NCBI GenBank assembly: GCA_905207425.1 | Contig: CAJLLB010000037.1 | Span: forward strand, 1-14,273 | Source: an uncultured Collinsella sp. | GTDB taxonomy: Bacteria; Actinomycetota; Coriobacteriia; Coriobacteriales; Coriobacteriaceae | Direction: 5' to 3' | Length of the DNA: 14,273 nt | In this document: in pieces, positions 7,003 through 14,273 of the stretch | How positions within the stretch are numbered: the first letter of the stretch is position 1 | Layout of the letters: every line of letters starts with the position of its first letter | Translations under genes and position numbers: made by a program | The notes under the pieces: model-generated | What the model was told of the DNA's origin: nothing | Databases searched by the model: none | The model's input: the letters and a program-made list of their open reading frames with translations, nothing else

Positions 7003-7797
7003 GTGCAATACGACGAGCATAAACTGGTCGAGTACTTTGCCGACGCCCCTGCGGGCGTCGGTTTTTCCGACCTTGACCTCAATAACATTCCGCACCATAT
7101 CTCGTGCATCATGGACGGCAACGGTCGCTGGGCCACGTCGCGCGGTCTTGCGCGCACTGAGGGCCACAAGGCGGGTATCGTCTCCCTTCGTGAGATTATT
7201 ACCGCCTGCGTGCGTCTGGGCGTCGACGTGCTTTCTGCCTATGCGTTTTCGACCGAAAACTGGAATCGCCCTCAGCACGAAGTCAACGTTCTGATGCACC
7301 TGTTTGCCAAGACGTTCATCGACGAGCTGCCGCTTCTGAAGCGCGAAAACGTGCGCGTTGTCTTTTTGGGTGACATTTCCGCGCTGCCCAAGAAGACCCG
7401 CGACGTTTTTGAACGCGGTCTTGCTGAGTGCGCCGATCACACCGGCATGACGCTGGCGCTTGCCGTCAACTACGGCGCGCGTGCCGAGATTACCCGCGCT
7501 GTCCGTCAGATCGCACTCGACGCTGCCGCCGGTAAGATCGATCCTGCCGCAATTGATGACGACATGGTGGCTTCCCACCTCTATACCGCCGGCCTTCCCG
7601 ATCCTGAGCTTGTGATTCGCACTTCTGGTGAGCTGCGCCTTTCGAACTATCTGCTGTGGCAGGTGGCTTATTCCGAATTCTACGTCACCGATACCTATTG
7701 GCCCGACTTTGATCGTTGGGGCCTTGTCGACGCCATTTTGGCCTATCAGGGCCGTGACCGTAGGTTTGGTGGTCTGAGCAAGACCGAGGAGGCTTAA
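7003..7797 (+). CDS. uppS: Isoprenyl transferase (undecaprenyl diphosphate synthase type)
   Basis: 264 residues, a cis-prenyltransferase. It adds isopentenyl units to farnesyl diphosphate, giving the undecaprenyl carrier for peptidoglycan and other wall polymers; an actinobacterial decaprenyl product cannot be excluded. Diagnostic blocks are CIMDGNGRWA with catalytic Asp38, AFSTENWNRP, LAVNYGARAEIT, and RTSGELRLSNYLLWQ followed by the YSEFYVTDTYWPDF tail. The start is GTG at 7003, one base after the frr stop, with GGAG at 6992-6995. No ATG, GTG or TTG lies in frame between it and ATG 7111 of the catalytic motif, so the first 36 residues, which are not conserved in the family, are probably translated. 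That segment contains a perfect terminator-like hairpin (7040-7066). The gene clusters with cdsA, dxr and ispG, enzymes of lipid and isoprenoid synthesis. Confidence 0.97.
   Translation: MQYDEHKLVEYFADAPAGVGFSDLDLNNIPHHISCIMDGNGRWATSRGLARTEGHKAGIVSLREIITACVRLGVDVLSAYAFSTENWNRPQHEVNVLMHLFAKTFIDELPLLKRENVRVVFLGDISALPKKTRDVFERGLAECADHTGMTLALAVNYGARAEITRAVRQIALDAAAGKIDPAAIDDDMVASHLYTAGLPDPELVIRTSGELRLSNYLLWQVAYSEFYVTDTYWPDFDRWGLVDAILAYQGRDRRFGGLSKTEEA
7040..7066 (+). terminator. Terminator-like hairpin inside the 5' coding part of uppS
   Basis: CCGACGCCC (7040-7048) pairs perfectly with GGGCGTCGG (7053-7061) around a CTGC loop and is followed directly by TTTTT (7062-7066). By form this is a strong intrinsic terminator, yet it lies 37 bases inside uppS. 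Ribosomes translating uppS would cover it, so it could act only when translation of uppS fails or lags. Whether it terminates in the cell is unknown. Confidence 0.55.
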
Positions 7798-7799
7798 TC

Positions 7800-8698
7800 G
7801 TGTCCGATCGTCCCAAGGCAACTGCTCCCAAGACATCTGAGCGCAAGGCTGTCGCTGCGGGAGCGCCCGCAGCGAAGAATGGCACCGGTTCGTGGCTTGC
7901 GGGCTTTATCACCCGTGCCGCCGCCGGTATCGTTTACGCCGTTGTCTTTATCCTGTGCCTGGTTTTGGGTATCGTGCCCACGGCCATCTTTGTTTCTGTC
8001 ATGAGCGGTCTGTGCTGCTATGAGTTTTTCCGTATGACGAGGCTCGATGGCAAGATGGCTAACGAGCGCATGGTATCGCTGCCGCCGTACTCTTTCCGCT
8101 GTCGGCGTTGGGCGATTCGATGTTGCTGAATGCCCTGCTTTTTGCCCTGATGCTCGCTGTGGGCATTTGGTATGTCTGGTCGCCGCGCACCCGCATCTCT
8201 GATGTGGCCGTGACGCTCATGGGTCCCATCTACACTGGCTTTATGCTGTCGGCTATCGTGCTGCTGCGCGATGCCGTGCCCGGTTTTGCCGGCGCCTTGC
8301 TTTCGGTGGGCGTTTGCGCGTCCCTTTGGGTCTCCGATTCGTTTGCCTACATCGTGGGCAGCCGTATCGGCAAGCACAAGATGGTTCCCAAGATCTCTCC
8401 TAAAAAGAGCTGGGAGGGATTTGTCGGCGGCATTCTGGGCTCGGTTTTGATTTGGCTCATCCTGTGGGCGACGCACTTCTACAAACTCAGCCTGCCCTAT
8501 GCGCTGCTGTGCGGCTTGGTCGTGTCCATCCTGGGCGTTATCGGCGACCTCATTGAGTCGCGCATCAAGCGTGGCGTGGGCGTCAAGGATTCCGGCAACC
8601 TTATCCCGGGCCATGGCGGCATGCTCGACCGTAGCGACTCGCTTATCTTTGGCTGCATTACCGCGCAGCTGCTTTTGATGATCGGGGGCGTGCTGTAA
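7800..8698 (+). pseudogene. cdsA: Phosphatidate cytidylyltransferase (CDP-diglyceride synthase), split by a -1 base frameshift
   Basis: CdsA is an integral membrane enzyme that makes CDP-diacylglycerol from phosphatidate and CTP, the precursor of most phospholipids. The first frame (GTG 7800 to stop 8129) gives a polar Ala/Lys-rich N-terminus, a membrane segment (AAAGIVYAVVFILCLVLGIV) and FFRMTRLDGKMANERM, then runs into non-homologous sequence. A second frame, open from 8063 to 8698, continues as IAAAVLFPLSALGDSMLLNA with several membrane segments, KISPKKSWEGFVGG and the full C-terminal signature SRIKRGVGVKD...PGHGGMLDRSDS. Adding one G to GG at 8072-8073 (ATGGTATC to ATGGGTATC) joins the frames into about 299 residues, normal for the family. 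Loss of one G from a GGG run by mutation or assembly error is the simplest explanation. No slippery heptamer for programmed shifting is visible. It lies two bases after uppS and overlaps dxr by one base. Confidence 0.88.
7852..7875. repeat. Perfect 10-bp inverted repeat in the 5' part of cdsA
   Basis: TCGCTGCGGG (7852-7861) and CCCGCAGCGA (7866-7875) are exact reverse complements around AGCG. It encodes part of an Ala-rich, probably flexible N-terminal tail. No T-run follows, so it is not a terminator; it may slow translation or protect the downstream mRNA, or merely reflect GCN-rich codons. Confidence 0.5.
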
Positions 8699-9885
8699 TG
8701 TCATTCCAGACGACGTATGGCTCCGATGGACGCCTTCGTGTTGCCATCCTGGGTTGTACGGGCTCTATCGGCACGCAGGCACTCGACGTGTGCCGTCAGC
8801 ATGCCGATCGACTGCAGGTAACGGCGCTGTCCGTCAATTCCAGCACCTCGGAGCTCGTTGCCGCTGCCCGCGAGTTCTCGGTTCCGGCGGTTGCCGTGGC
8901 CGATGTCGCTCATGGCGATGACGCCGTGCTGCAGGAGTTGCCCGAGGGAACGAAGCTCGGCGTTGGCGCGCAGGCGGTTTGCGAGCTCGCGCGTCGCGAC
9001 GATGTCGACTGCGTGCTCGTCGCTATTGTGGGTGCCGCCGGTCTCGAGGCGAGCCATGCGGCCTTGACCTCGAATAAGCGTCTTGCCCTTGCCAACAAGG
9101 AGTCCCTCGTCGTCGGTGGCGACTTGCTTATGCCGTTGGCGCAACCGGGCCAGCTTATTCCAGTCGACTCTGAGCACTCCGCCATCTACCAGTGCTATCT
9201 GGGGGAGAGCCCGCGCGAGGCTCATTGTATTTGGCTCACCTGCTCGGGCGGTCCGTTCTTTGGCCGCATGCGCGACGAGCTAGATCGCGTGACGCGTGCC
9301 GATGCCCTCGCACATCCCACGTGGGCCATGGGTGCTAAGATCACCATCGACTCCGCCACCCTCATGAATAAGGGCCTGGAGCGCATTGAGGCCATGCATC
9401 TGTTTAACTGCGACCTCGATTTCATTAACGTGGTCGTGCAGCGTCAGTCCAAGATTCACTCTATGGTCGAGTTTGCCGACGGCTCCGTGATGGCGCATCT
9501 CGGTGCTTCCGACATGCGTATTCCCATCCAGTTCGCGTTCTCGTATCCCGAGCGTTGGGATACCCCGGCGCCTCGTATCGATTTCCGCGAGCTGGGGCAG
9601 CTCACGTTTGATGCTGCCGACATGAATACCTTCCGCTGTCTGGCACTGGCCGAGCTTGCAGGCAAGACGGGTGGCACCATGCCGTGCGTGCTCAATGCCG
9701 CCAACGAGGTCGCCGTCGATGCCTTCCTGCACGATGGCTGCAGCTTTACCGACATCGATCGCATTGTGGAATCCTGCATGGATGCCCACGATATGCAGGC
9801 GGTCGATTCGTTTGAGCAGCTTCGCGACATCGACGCATGGGCGCGTGAAAAGGCTGCTCAGGTGCTCGCCGCAACCCGTTCCTAA
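8698..9885 (+). CDS. dxr: 1-deoxy-D-xylulose 5-phosphate reductoisomerase
   Basis: 395 residues, full length. Dxr (IspC) converts DXP to 2-C-methyl-D-erythritol 4-phosphate with NADPH and a divalent metal, the first committed step of the MEP isoprenoid pathway and the target of fosmidomycin. The N-terminal NADPH loop is GCTGSIG (19-25); ANKESLVVGG lies near 132-141. Asp157 and Glu159 of PVDSEHSAIYQC and Glu228 of LMNKGLERIEA are the expected metal ligands. CSGGPF, HPTWAMGAKITIDSATLMNK and the C-terminal helical domain (VLNAANEVAVDAFL) complete the family pattern. ATG 8698 overlaps the cdsA stop (TAATG), so translation is probably coupled; only a weak GGGGG stretch precedes it. The dxr-rseP-ispG order is shared with mycobacteria. 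Confidence 0.98.
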   Translation: MSFQTTYGSDGRLRVAILGCTGSIGTQALDVCRQHADRLQVTALSVNSSTSELVAAAREFSVPAVAVADVAHGDDAVLQELPEGTKLGVGAQAVCELARRDDVDCVLVAIVGAAGLEASHAALTSNKRLALANKESLVVGGDLLMPLAQPGQLIPVDSEHSAIYQCYLGESPREAHCIWLTCSGGPFFGRMRDELDRVTRADALAHPTWAMGAKITIDSATLMNKGLERIEAMHLFNCDLDFINVVVQRQSKIHSMVEFADGSVMAHLGASDMRIPIQFAFSYPERWDTPAPRIDFRELGQLTFDAADMNTFRCLALAELAGKTGGTMPCVLNAANEVAVDAFLHDGCSFTDIDRIVESCMDAHDMQAVDSFEQLRDIDAWAREKAAQVLAATRS

Positions 9886-9910
9886 CCCATAAGGATTGCT
9901 TTTTCGTTTT

Positions 9911-11272
9911 ATGGATACTGTTCTGAGCGTTCTCTCATCGGTCTTTTGGGGCCTGCTGATGCTTTCCGTCCTCGTGTTTTTGCACGAGGGCGGCCACTTT
10001 TTGGCGGCGCGTGCCTGCGGCGTCCGTGTGACCGAGTTCTTTTTGGGCCTGCCGTGTCGCTTTGACATCCATTACACGTCGCGTCGCATTGGAACCAAGT
10101 TTGGCGTGACCCCGCTGCTGCTGGGTGGCTACGCTGCCATCTGCGGTATGGATCCGACCGACGTCTCGTGTGCCGATCGCGTGCTCGCGGCTATCTATCG
10201 TCTTGGTCGCGTGACCGTGGCCGACCTTGCTGTCGAGCTTGAGCTTTCCGAGGAGGATGTGCTCGAGGCGTGCGCCTTGCTCTTGGGTTGGGGCTCTATC
10301 GCTCCCTGGTATGAGGAAGGGGAGAAACCCTCGCCGAGCTACTATCCCACCAAGTATCAGACGCTGCCGCGAGACGCGGCGGGTTACACCACCTTTGACG
10401 GCCGCCGGTTCGATCGAGAGCATGCGACTGCCGAGGGCGATGTGTGGGAGCTGCCGTGCGGCGAGGCTGATTTCTTGGCGCAAGAGCGCTCGCACACTTA
10501 TCTTGGCCAGGGCTTTCTCAAGCGCGCCTTTATGCTGCTCGCGGGCATTCTCGTCAATATCCTGACGGGTTTTTTGCTGCTTATGAGCATCTATTCCATT
10601 GCGGGCGTCACCGTGCCGATCGATACCAACGTGATCGGTCAGGTTGACGAGGGGTCTATTGCCGCCAAGGCGGGTATCGAGGCTGGTGATGCGATCCTTT
10701 CGGTTGACGGTGTATCGTGCTCCACATGGATGAACGTTTACGATGCCATCGGCAAGGCCGCCGGTAAGGACGATATCGCCATCGAGTACGAGCGTGACGG
10801 CAAGCAGCATTCGACCACGGTTGCGCTCAAAGAGGACGAGCGCCTAGGTGTGTATGCCTCTACGCAGGTAGTCCGTTTGGACCCCATCACCTCGGCGCGT
10901 CTGTCATTCTCCTATGTTGTGCAGACCGCGGAGGGCGTGATGCGCCTGCTCCAGCCGCAGCATACGATGGAGATTCTCGATCAGTCTTCTTCGATCGTGG
11001 GTATTAGCGTTATGTCCTCACAGGCTGCTGCTGCCGGTCCTGCCACATTCCTTTCGTTTGCCGCCCTCATTTCGTTCTCGCTTGGCTTTATGAACCTGCT
11101 GCCCATCCCACCACTCGATGGCGGTAAGCTGGTCATCGAGATCATTCAAAAGATTGCGGGCCGCGAGCTACCTCTCAAGGTCCAGACGATTGTGAGCTAT
11201 GTGGGCATCGCGCTCTTTGCGCTGCTGTTTGTCTATATGCTTCGTTCCGACATCCTTCGATTTATTCTGTAG
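9911..11272 (+). CDS. rseP: RIP metalloprotease RseP (site-2 protease, M50) with a cytoplasmic winged-helix-like insertion
   Basis: 453 residues from ATG 9911; an in-frame TTG at 9896 would add five, but AAGGA touches that TTG without spacing and lies 15 bases before the ATG, so the start is uncertain. Site-2 proteases cut transmembrane substrates such as anti-sigma factors within the membrane. The zinc site is HEGGH at 25-29 in the first membrane helix, with Asp403 of the LDG motif (NLLPIPPLDGGKL) near the C-terminus. The membrane re-entrant segment TKFGVTPLLLGGYAAICG follows helix 1. About residues 88-131 look like a winged helix-turn-helix and 132-200 are a further unplaced stretch, both absent from classical RseP. 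The next membrane helix is about 206-228, followed by a single PDZ domain (about 240-320). It sits between the MEP genes dxr and ispG. Confidence 0.95.
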   Translation: MDTVLSVLSSVFWGLLMLSVLVFLHEGGHFLAARACGVRVTEFFLGLPCRFDIHYTSRRIGTKFGVTPLLLGGYAAICGMDPTDVSCADRVLAAIYRLGRVTVADLAVELELSEEDVLEACALLLGWGSIAPWYEEGEKPSPSYYPTKYQTLPRDAAGYTTFDGRRFDREHATAEGDVWELPCGEADFLAQERSHTYLGQGFLKRAFMLLAGILVNILTGFLLLMSIYSIAGVTVPIDTNVIGQVDEGSIAAKAGIEAGDAILSVDGVSCSTWMNVYDAIGKAAGKDDIAIEYERDGKQHSTTVALKEDERLGVYASTQVVRLDPITSARLSFSYVVQTAEGVMRLLQPQHTMEILDQSSSIVGISVMSSQAAAAGPATFLSFAALISFSLGFMNLLPIPPLDGGKLVIEIIQKIAGRELPLKVQTIVSYVGIALFALLFVYMLRSDILRFIL

Positions 11273-11285
11273 GGGAGTGTTTGGA

Positions 11286-12368
11286 TTGTCTTTATCCCAT
11301 CCTTTGCCTCGCGAGTTGACGCGCCCCGTGCATGTGGGCGGTGTGCAGATCGGTGGCGGCGCGCCGGTGGTGGTCCAATCCATGACCTGCACCGATACCG
11401 CTGATGCCCAGGCAACGCTTGCGCAAGTGTGCGCGTTGGCGCAGGCTGGCTGCGATATCGTGCGTGTGAGCGTGCCCACCGAGGCCGCGCTTGAGGGTTT
11501 CCGCACCATCTGTGCCGAGTCTCCGGTGCCAATCGTTGCCGATATCCACTTTAACCACAAGCTGGCCATTGGCGCTGTGGAGGCCGGTGCCGCCAAGCTC
11601 CGCATCAATCCCGGTAATATCGGCGATTGGGCCAAGGTCGATGCTGTCATCGATGCCGCGGGTGCTGCGGGCTGCGCAATTCGCATCGGTGTCAACGCTG
11701 GTTCGCTTGAGCAGGATATCGCCGAGCGCGACGACCTCACGCAGCCCGAAAAGCTCGTGATGTCGAGCGAGCGCTTCGTCAAGCACTTTGAGGACCGCGG
11801 CTTTACGAACATTGTGCTTTCGGCCAAGGCCCATAGCGTGCAAACGACGCTCGATACCTATCGAGCCCTGTCGCGTGAGATTCCCCACGTTCCGCTTCAC
11901 CTGGGCGTGACGGAGGCGGGGACCAAGCTCCAGGGCACCATCAAGAGCTCTGTAGGCTTGGGTATCTTGCTTTCCGAAGGCATTGGCGACACCATGCGTG
12001 TGTCGCTCACAGCCGATCCGGTTGAGGAGCCGCCGGTTGCCTGGGGTATTCTGCAGTCGTTGGGCCTGCGTCGCCGTGGCCCCGAGATTGTCTCGTGCCC
12101 CACGTGCGCCCGCTGCCAGGTTAACCTTATTCCCATTGCCGAGGAAGTAACCGAGCGGCTTAAGAACTATACCGCGCCGCTTTCGATTGCCGTTATGGGA
12201 TGTGCCGTTAATGGCCCCGGCGAGGCTTCTGATGCCGACCTGGGCGTTGCTTGCGGACGTGGTCAGGCCTTGCTCTTTTCGCATGGCCAGATCATTGGTA
12301 AAGTAGCTGAGGACCAAATTGTCGACGCGCTTATGGCAGAGGTCGACAAGCTTATTGAGGAGAAATAA
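11286..12368 (+). CDS. ispG: 4-hydroxy-3-methylbut-2-en-1-yl diphosphate synthase (IspG/GcpE)
   Basis: 360 residues from TTG 11286. IspG converts MEcPP to HMBPP with a [4Fe-4S] cluster, the penultimate step of the MEP pathway. The TIM-barrel N-terminal half shows VVVQSMTCTDT, VRVSVPTEAALEG, PIVADIHFNHKLA, LRINPGNIG and RIGVNAGSLE; the C-terminal half holds the cluster ligands Cys271, Cys274 and Cys306 and Glu313 of NGPGEA. These sit one residue beyond the E. coli numbers (270, 273, 305, 312), which supports this start. AGGGGAG (11271-11277), overlapping the rseP stop, lies eight bases before the TTG; GTG 11277 is an alternative but would fall inside that ribosome site. An additional Cys277 is present nearby (CPTCARC). 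With dxr in the same operon, two of the MEP steps are co-transcribed. Confidence 0.97.
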   Translation: MSLSHPLPRELTRPVHVGGVQIGGGAPVVVQSMTCTDTADAQATLAQVCALAQAGCDIVRVSVPTEAALEGFRTICAESPVPIVADIHFNHKLAIGAVEAGAAKLRINPGNIGDWAKVDAVIDAAGAAGCAIRIGVNAGSLEQDIAERDDLTQPEKLVMSSERFVKHFEDRGFTNIVLSAKAHSVQTTLDTYRALSREIPHVPLHLGVTEAGTKLQGTIKSSVGLGILLSEGIGDTMRVSLTADPVEEPPVAWGILQSLGLRRRGPEIVSCPTCARCQVNLIPIAEEVTERLKNYTAPLSIAVMGCAVNGPGEASDADLGVACGRGQALLFSHGQIIGKVAEDQIVDALMAEVDKLIEEK

Positions 12369-14090
<1,722 letters not shown>

Positions 14091-14120
14091 TCGACGATTT
14101 CGCTTGTAGTTCGATATGTG

Positions 14121-14164
14121 GGACGGCCCCGCATTTCTCCAATCGGGGAGATGCGGGGCCGTCC
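14121..14164 (+). terminator. Long hairpin terminator after proS
   Basis: GGACGGCCCCGCAT (14121-14134) pairs perfectly with ATGCGGGGCCGTCC (14151-14164); six more pairs, two of them G-U, extend the stem inward to an AATC loop, giving about 20 bp. The following tract TATTATCTT is T-rich but interrupted, so efficiency is less certain than for the tsf terminator. Its position marks the end of the pyrH-proS operon. Confidence 0.75.
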
Positions 14165-14219
14165 TATTATCTTGTAGCATCCTCGATATCTAAAAGGAAA
14201 ACCCCACAGCCCATGCGAG

Positions 14220-14273
14220 TGAACTGCCTCCCATTTCTTGGACACGAGAAATGGGAGGCTTTTTATGCGAGTC
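14220..14273 (+). mobile_element. Probable left end of an IS3-family (IS150-like) insertion sequence, cut by the window
   Basis: The sequence from TG at 14220 (TGAACTGCCTCCCATTTC, then TTGGACACGAGAAATGGGAG) closely resembles, from memory, the terminal sequence of IS150 (TG-ACTGC, CCCATTT, TTGGAC, GA-AAATGG). A start codon ATG at 14265, with GGGAGG six bases upstream, would open orfA. Only three codons (Met-Arg-Val) lie in the window, so the transposase cannot be confirmed. An intrinsic terminator not linked to any IS is the main alternative. Confidence 0.5.
14226..14264 (+). terminator. Terminator-like hairpin within the IS-like end
   Basis: GCCTCCCATTTCT (14226-14238) pairs perfectly with AGAAATGGGAGGC (14247-14259), a T-G pair closing a GGACAC loop, and TTTTT follows. 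It would stop transcripts entering from proS or, if they pass, hide GGGAGG of the putative ORF at 14265. It may serve both purposes. Confidence 0.65.

Noticed and set aside
8063..8129. Programmed -1 frameshifting as the normal way to express cdsA
   Set aside because: No X-XXY-YYZ slippery heptamer or clear downstream stimulatory structure is visible, and CdsA is not known to use recoding. A lost G fits better, though it is not excluded.
14213..14272. Direct repeat ATGCGAGT (14213-14220 and 14265-14272) as a target-site duplication
   Set aside because: The second copy lies inside the putative element, at the start codon, and the first overlaps its terminal TG by one base. The arrangement does not fit insertion duplications; likely coincidence.

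Overview
This window is ordinary housekeeping chromosome from a GC-rich bacterium, with every real gene on the + strand. Gene content and order point to Actinomycetota, most likely class Coriobacteriia (Collinsella-like). Two things suggest this: dxr, rseP and ispG are contiguous and a comM-dprA-xer cluster lies near rpsB-tsf-pyrH-frr, as in mycobacteria, while trmFO beside a xerC-type gene and uppS-cdsA-dxr-rseP-proS recall Firmicutes. The taxonomic call is inference from memory, not a database result.

Layout. (1) 1-3758: the 3' end of comM, then dprA, trmFO and a xerC-type tyrosine recombinase, packed with overlaps or very short gaps; themes are DNA uptake and processing, tRNA modification and chromosome dimer resolution. 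(2) 3759-3977: a non-coding gap with a good sigma70-type promoter and a leader of about 135 nt. (3) 3978-5621: rpsB and tsf, with the C-ending codon bias of highly expressed genes, closed by a strong intrinsic terminator at 5645-5679. (4) 5740-14090: a tight operon pyrH-frr-uppS-cdsA-dxr-rseP-ispG-proS. It joins UMP phosphorylation, ribosome recycling, isoprenoid and lipid-carrier synthesis (dxr and ispG of the MEP pathway, uppS for undecaprenyl diphosphate), phospholipid synthesis (cdsA), intramembrane proteolysis (rseP) and prolyl-tRNA charging. (5) 14091-14273: a long terminator hairpin after proS, then what looks like the first 54 bases of an IS3-family (IS150-like) insertion sequence cut by the window edge.

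No wholly new system was found. The points most worth a second look are: a single-base frameshift that splits cdsA; an xerC reading frame without any ATG/GTG/TTG before its N-terminal domain, probably starting at ATA; a textbook terminator hairpin inside the first codons of uppS; a cytoplasmic winged-helix-like insertion in RseP; a perfect inverted repeat filling the spacer of the rpsB promoter; and the IS-like end whose hairpin would hide the ribosome site of its first ORF. No tRNA, rRNA or CRISPR array was seen, and no gene-free stretch exceeds about 220 bases.
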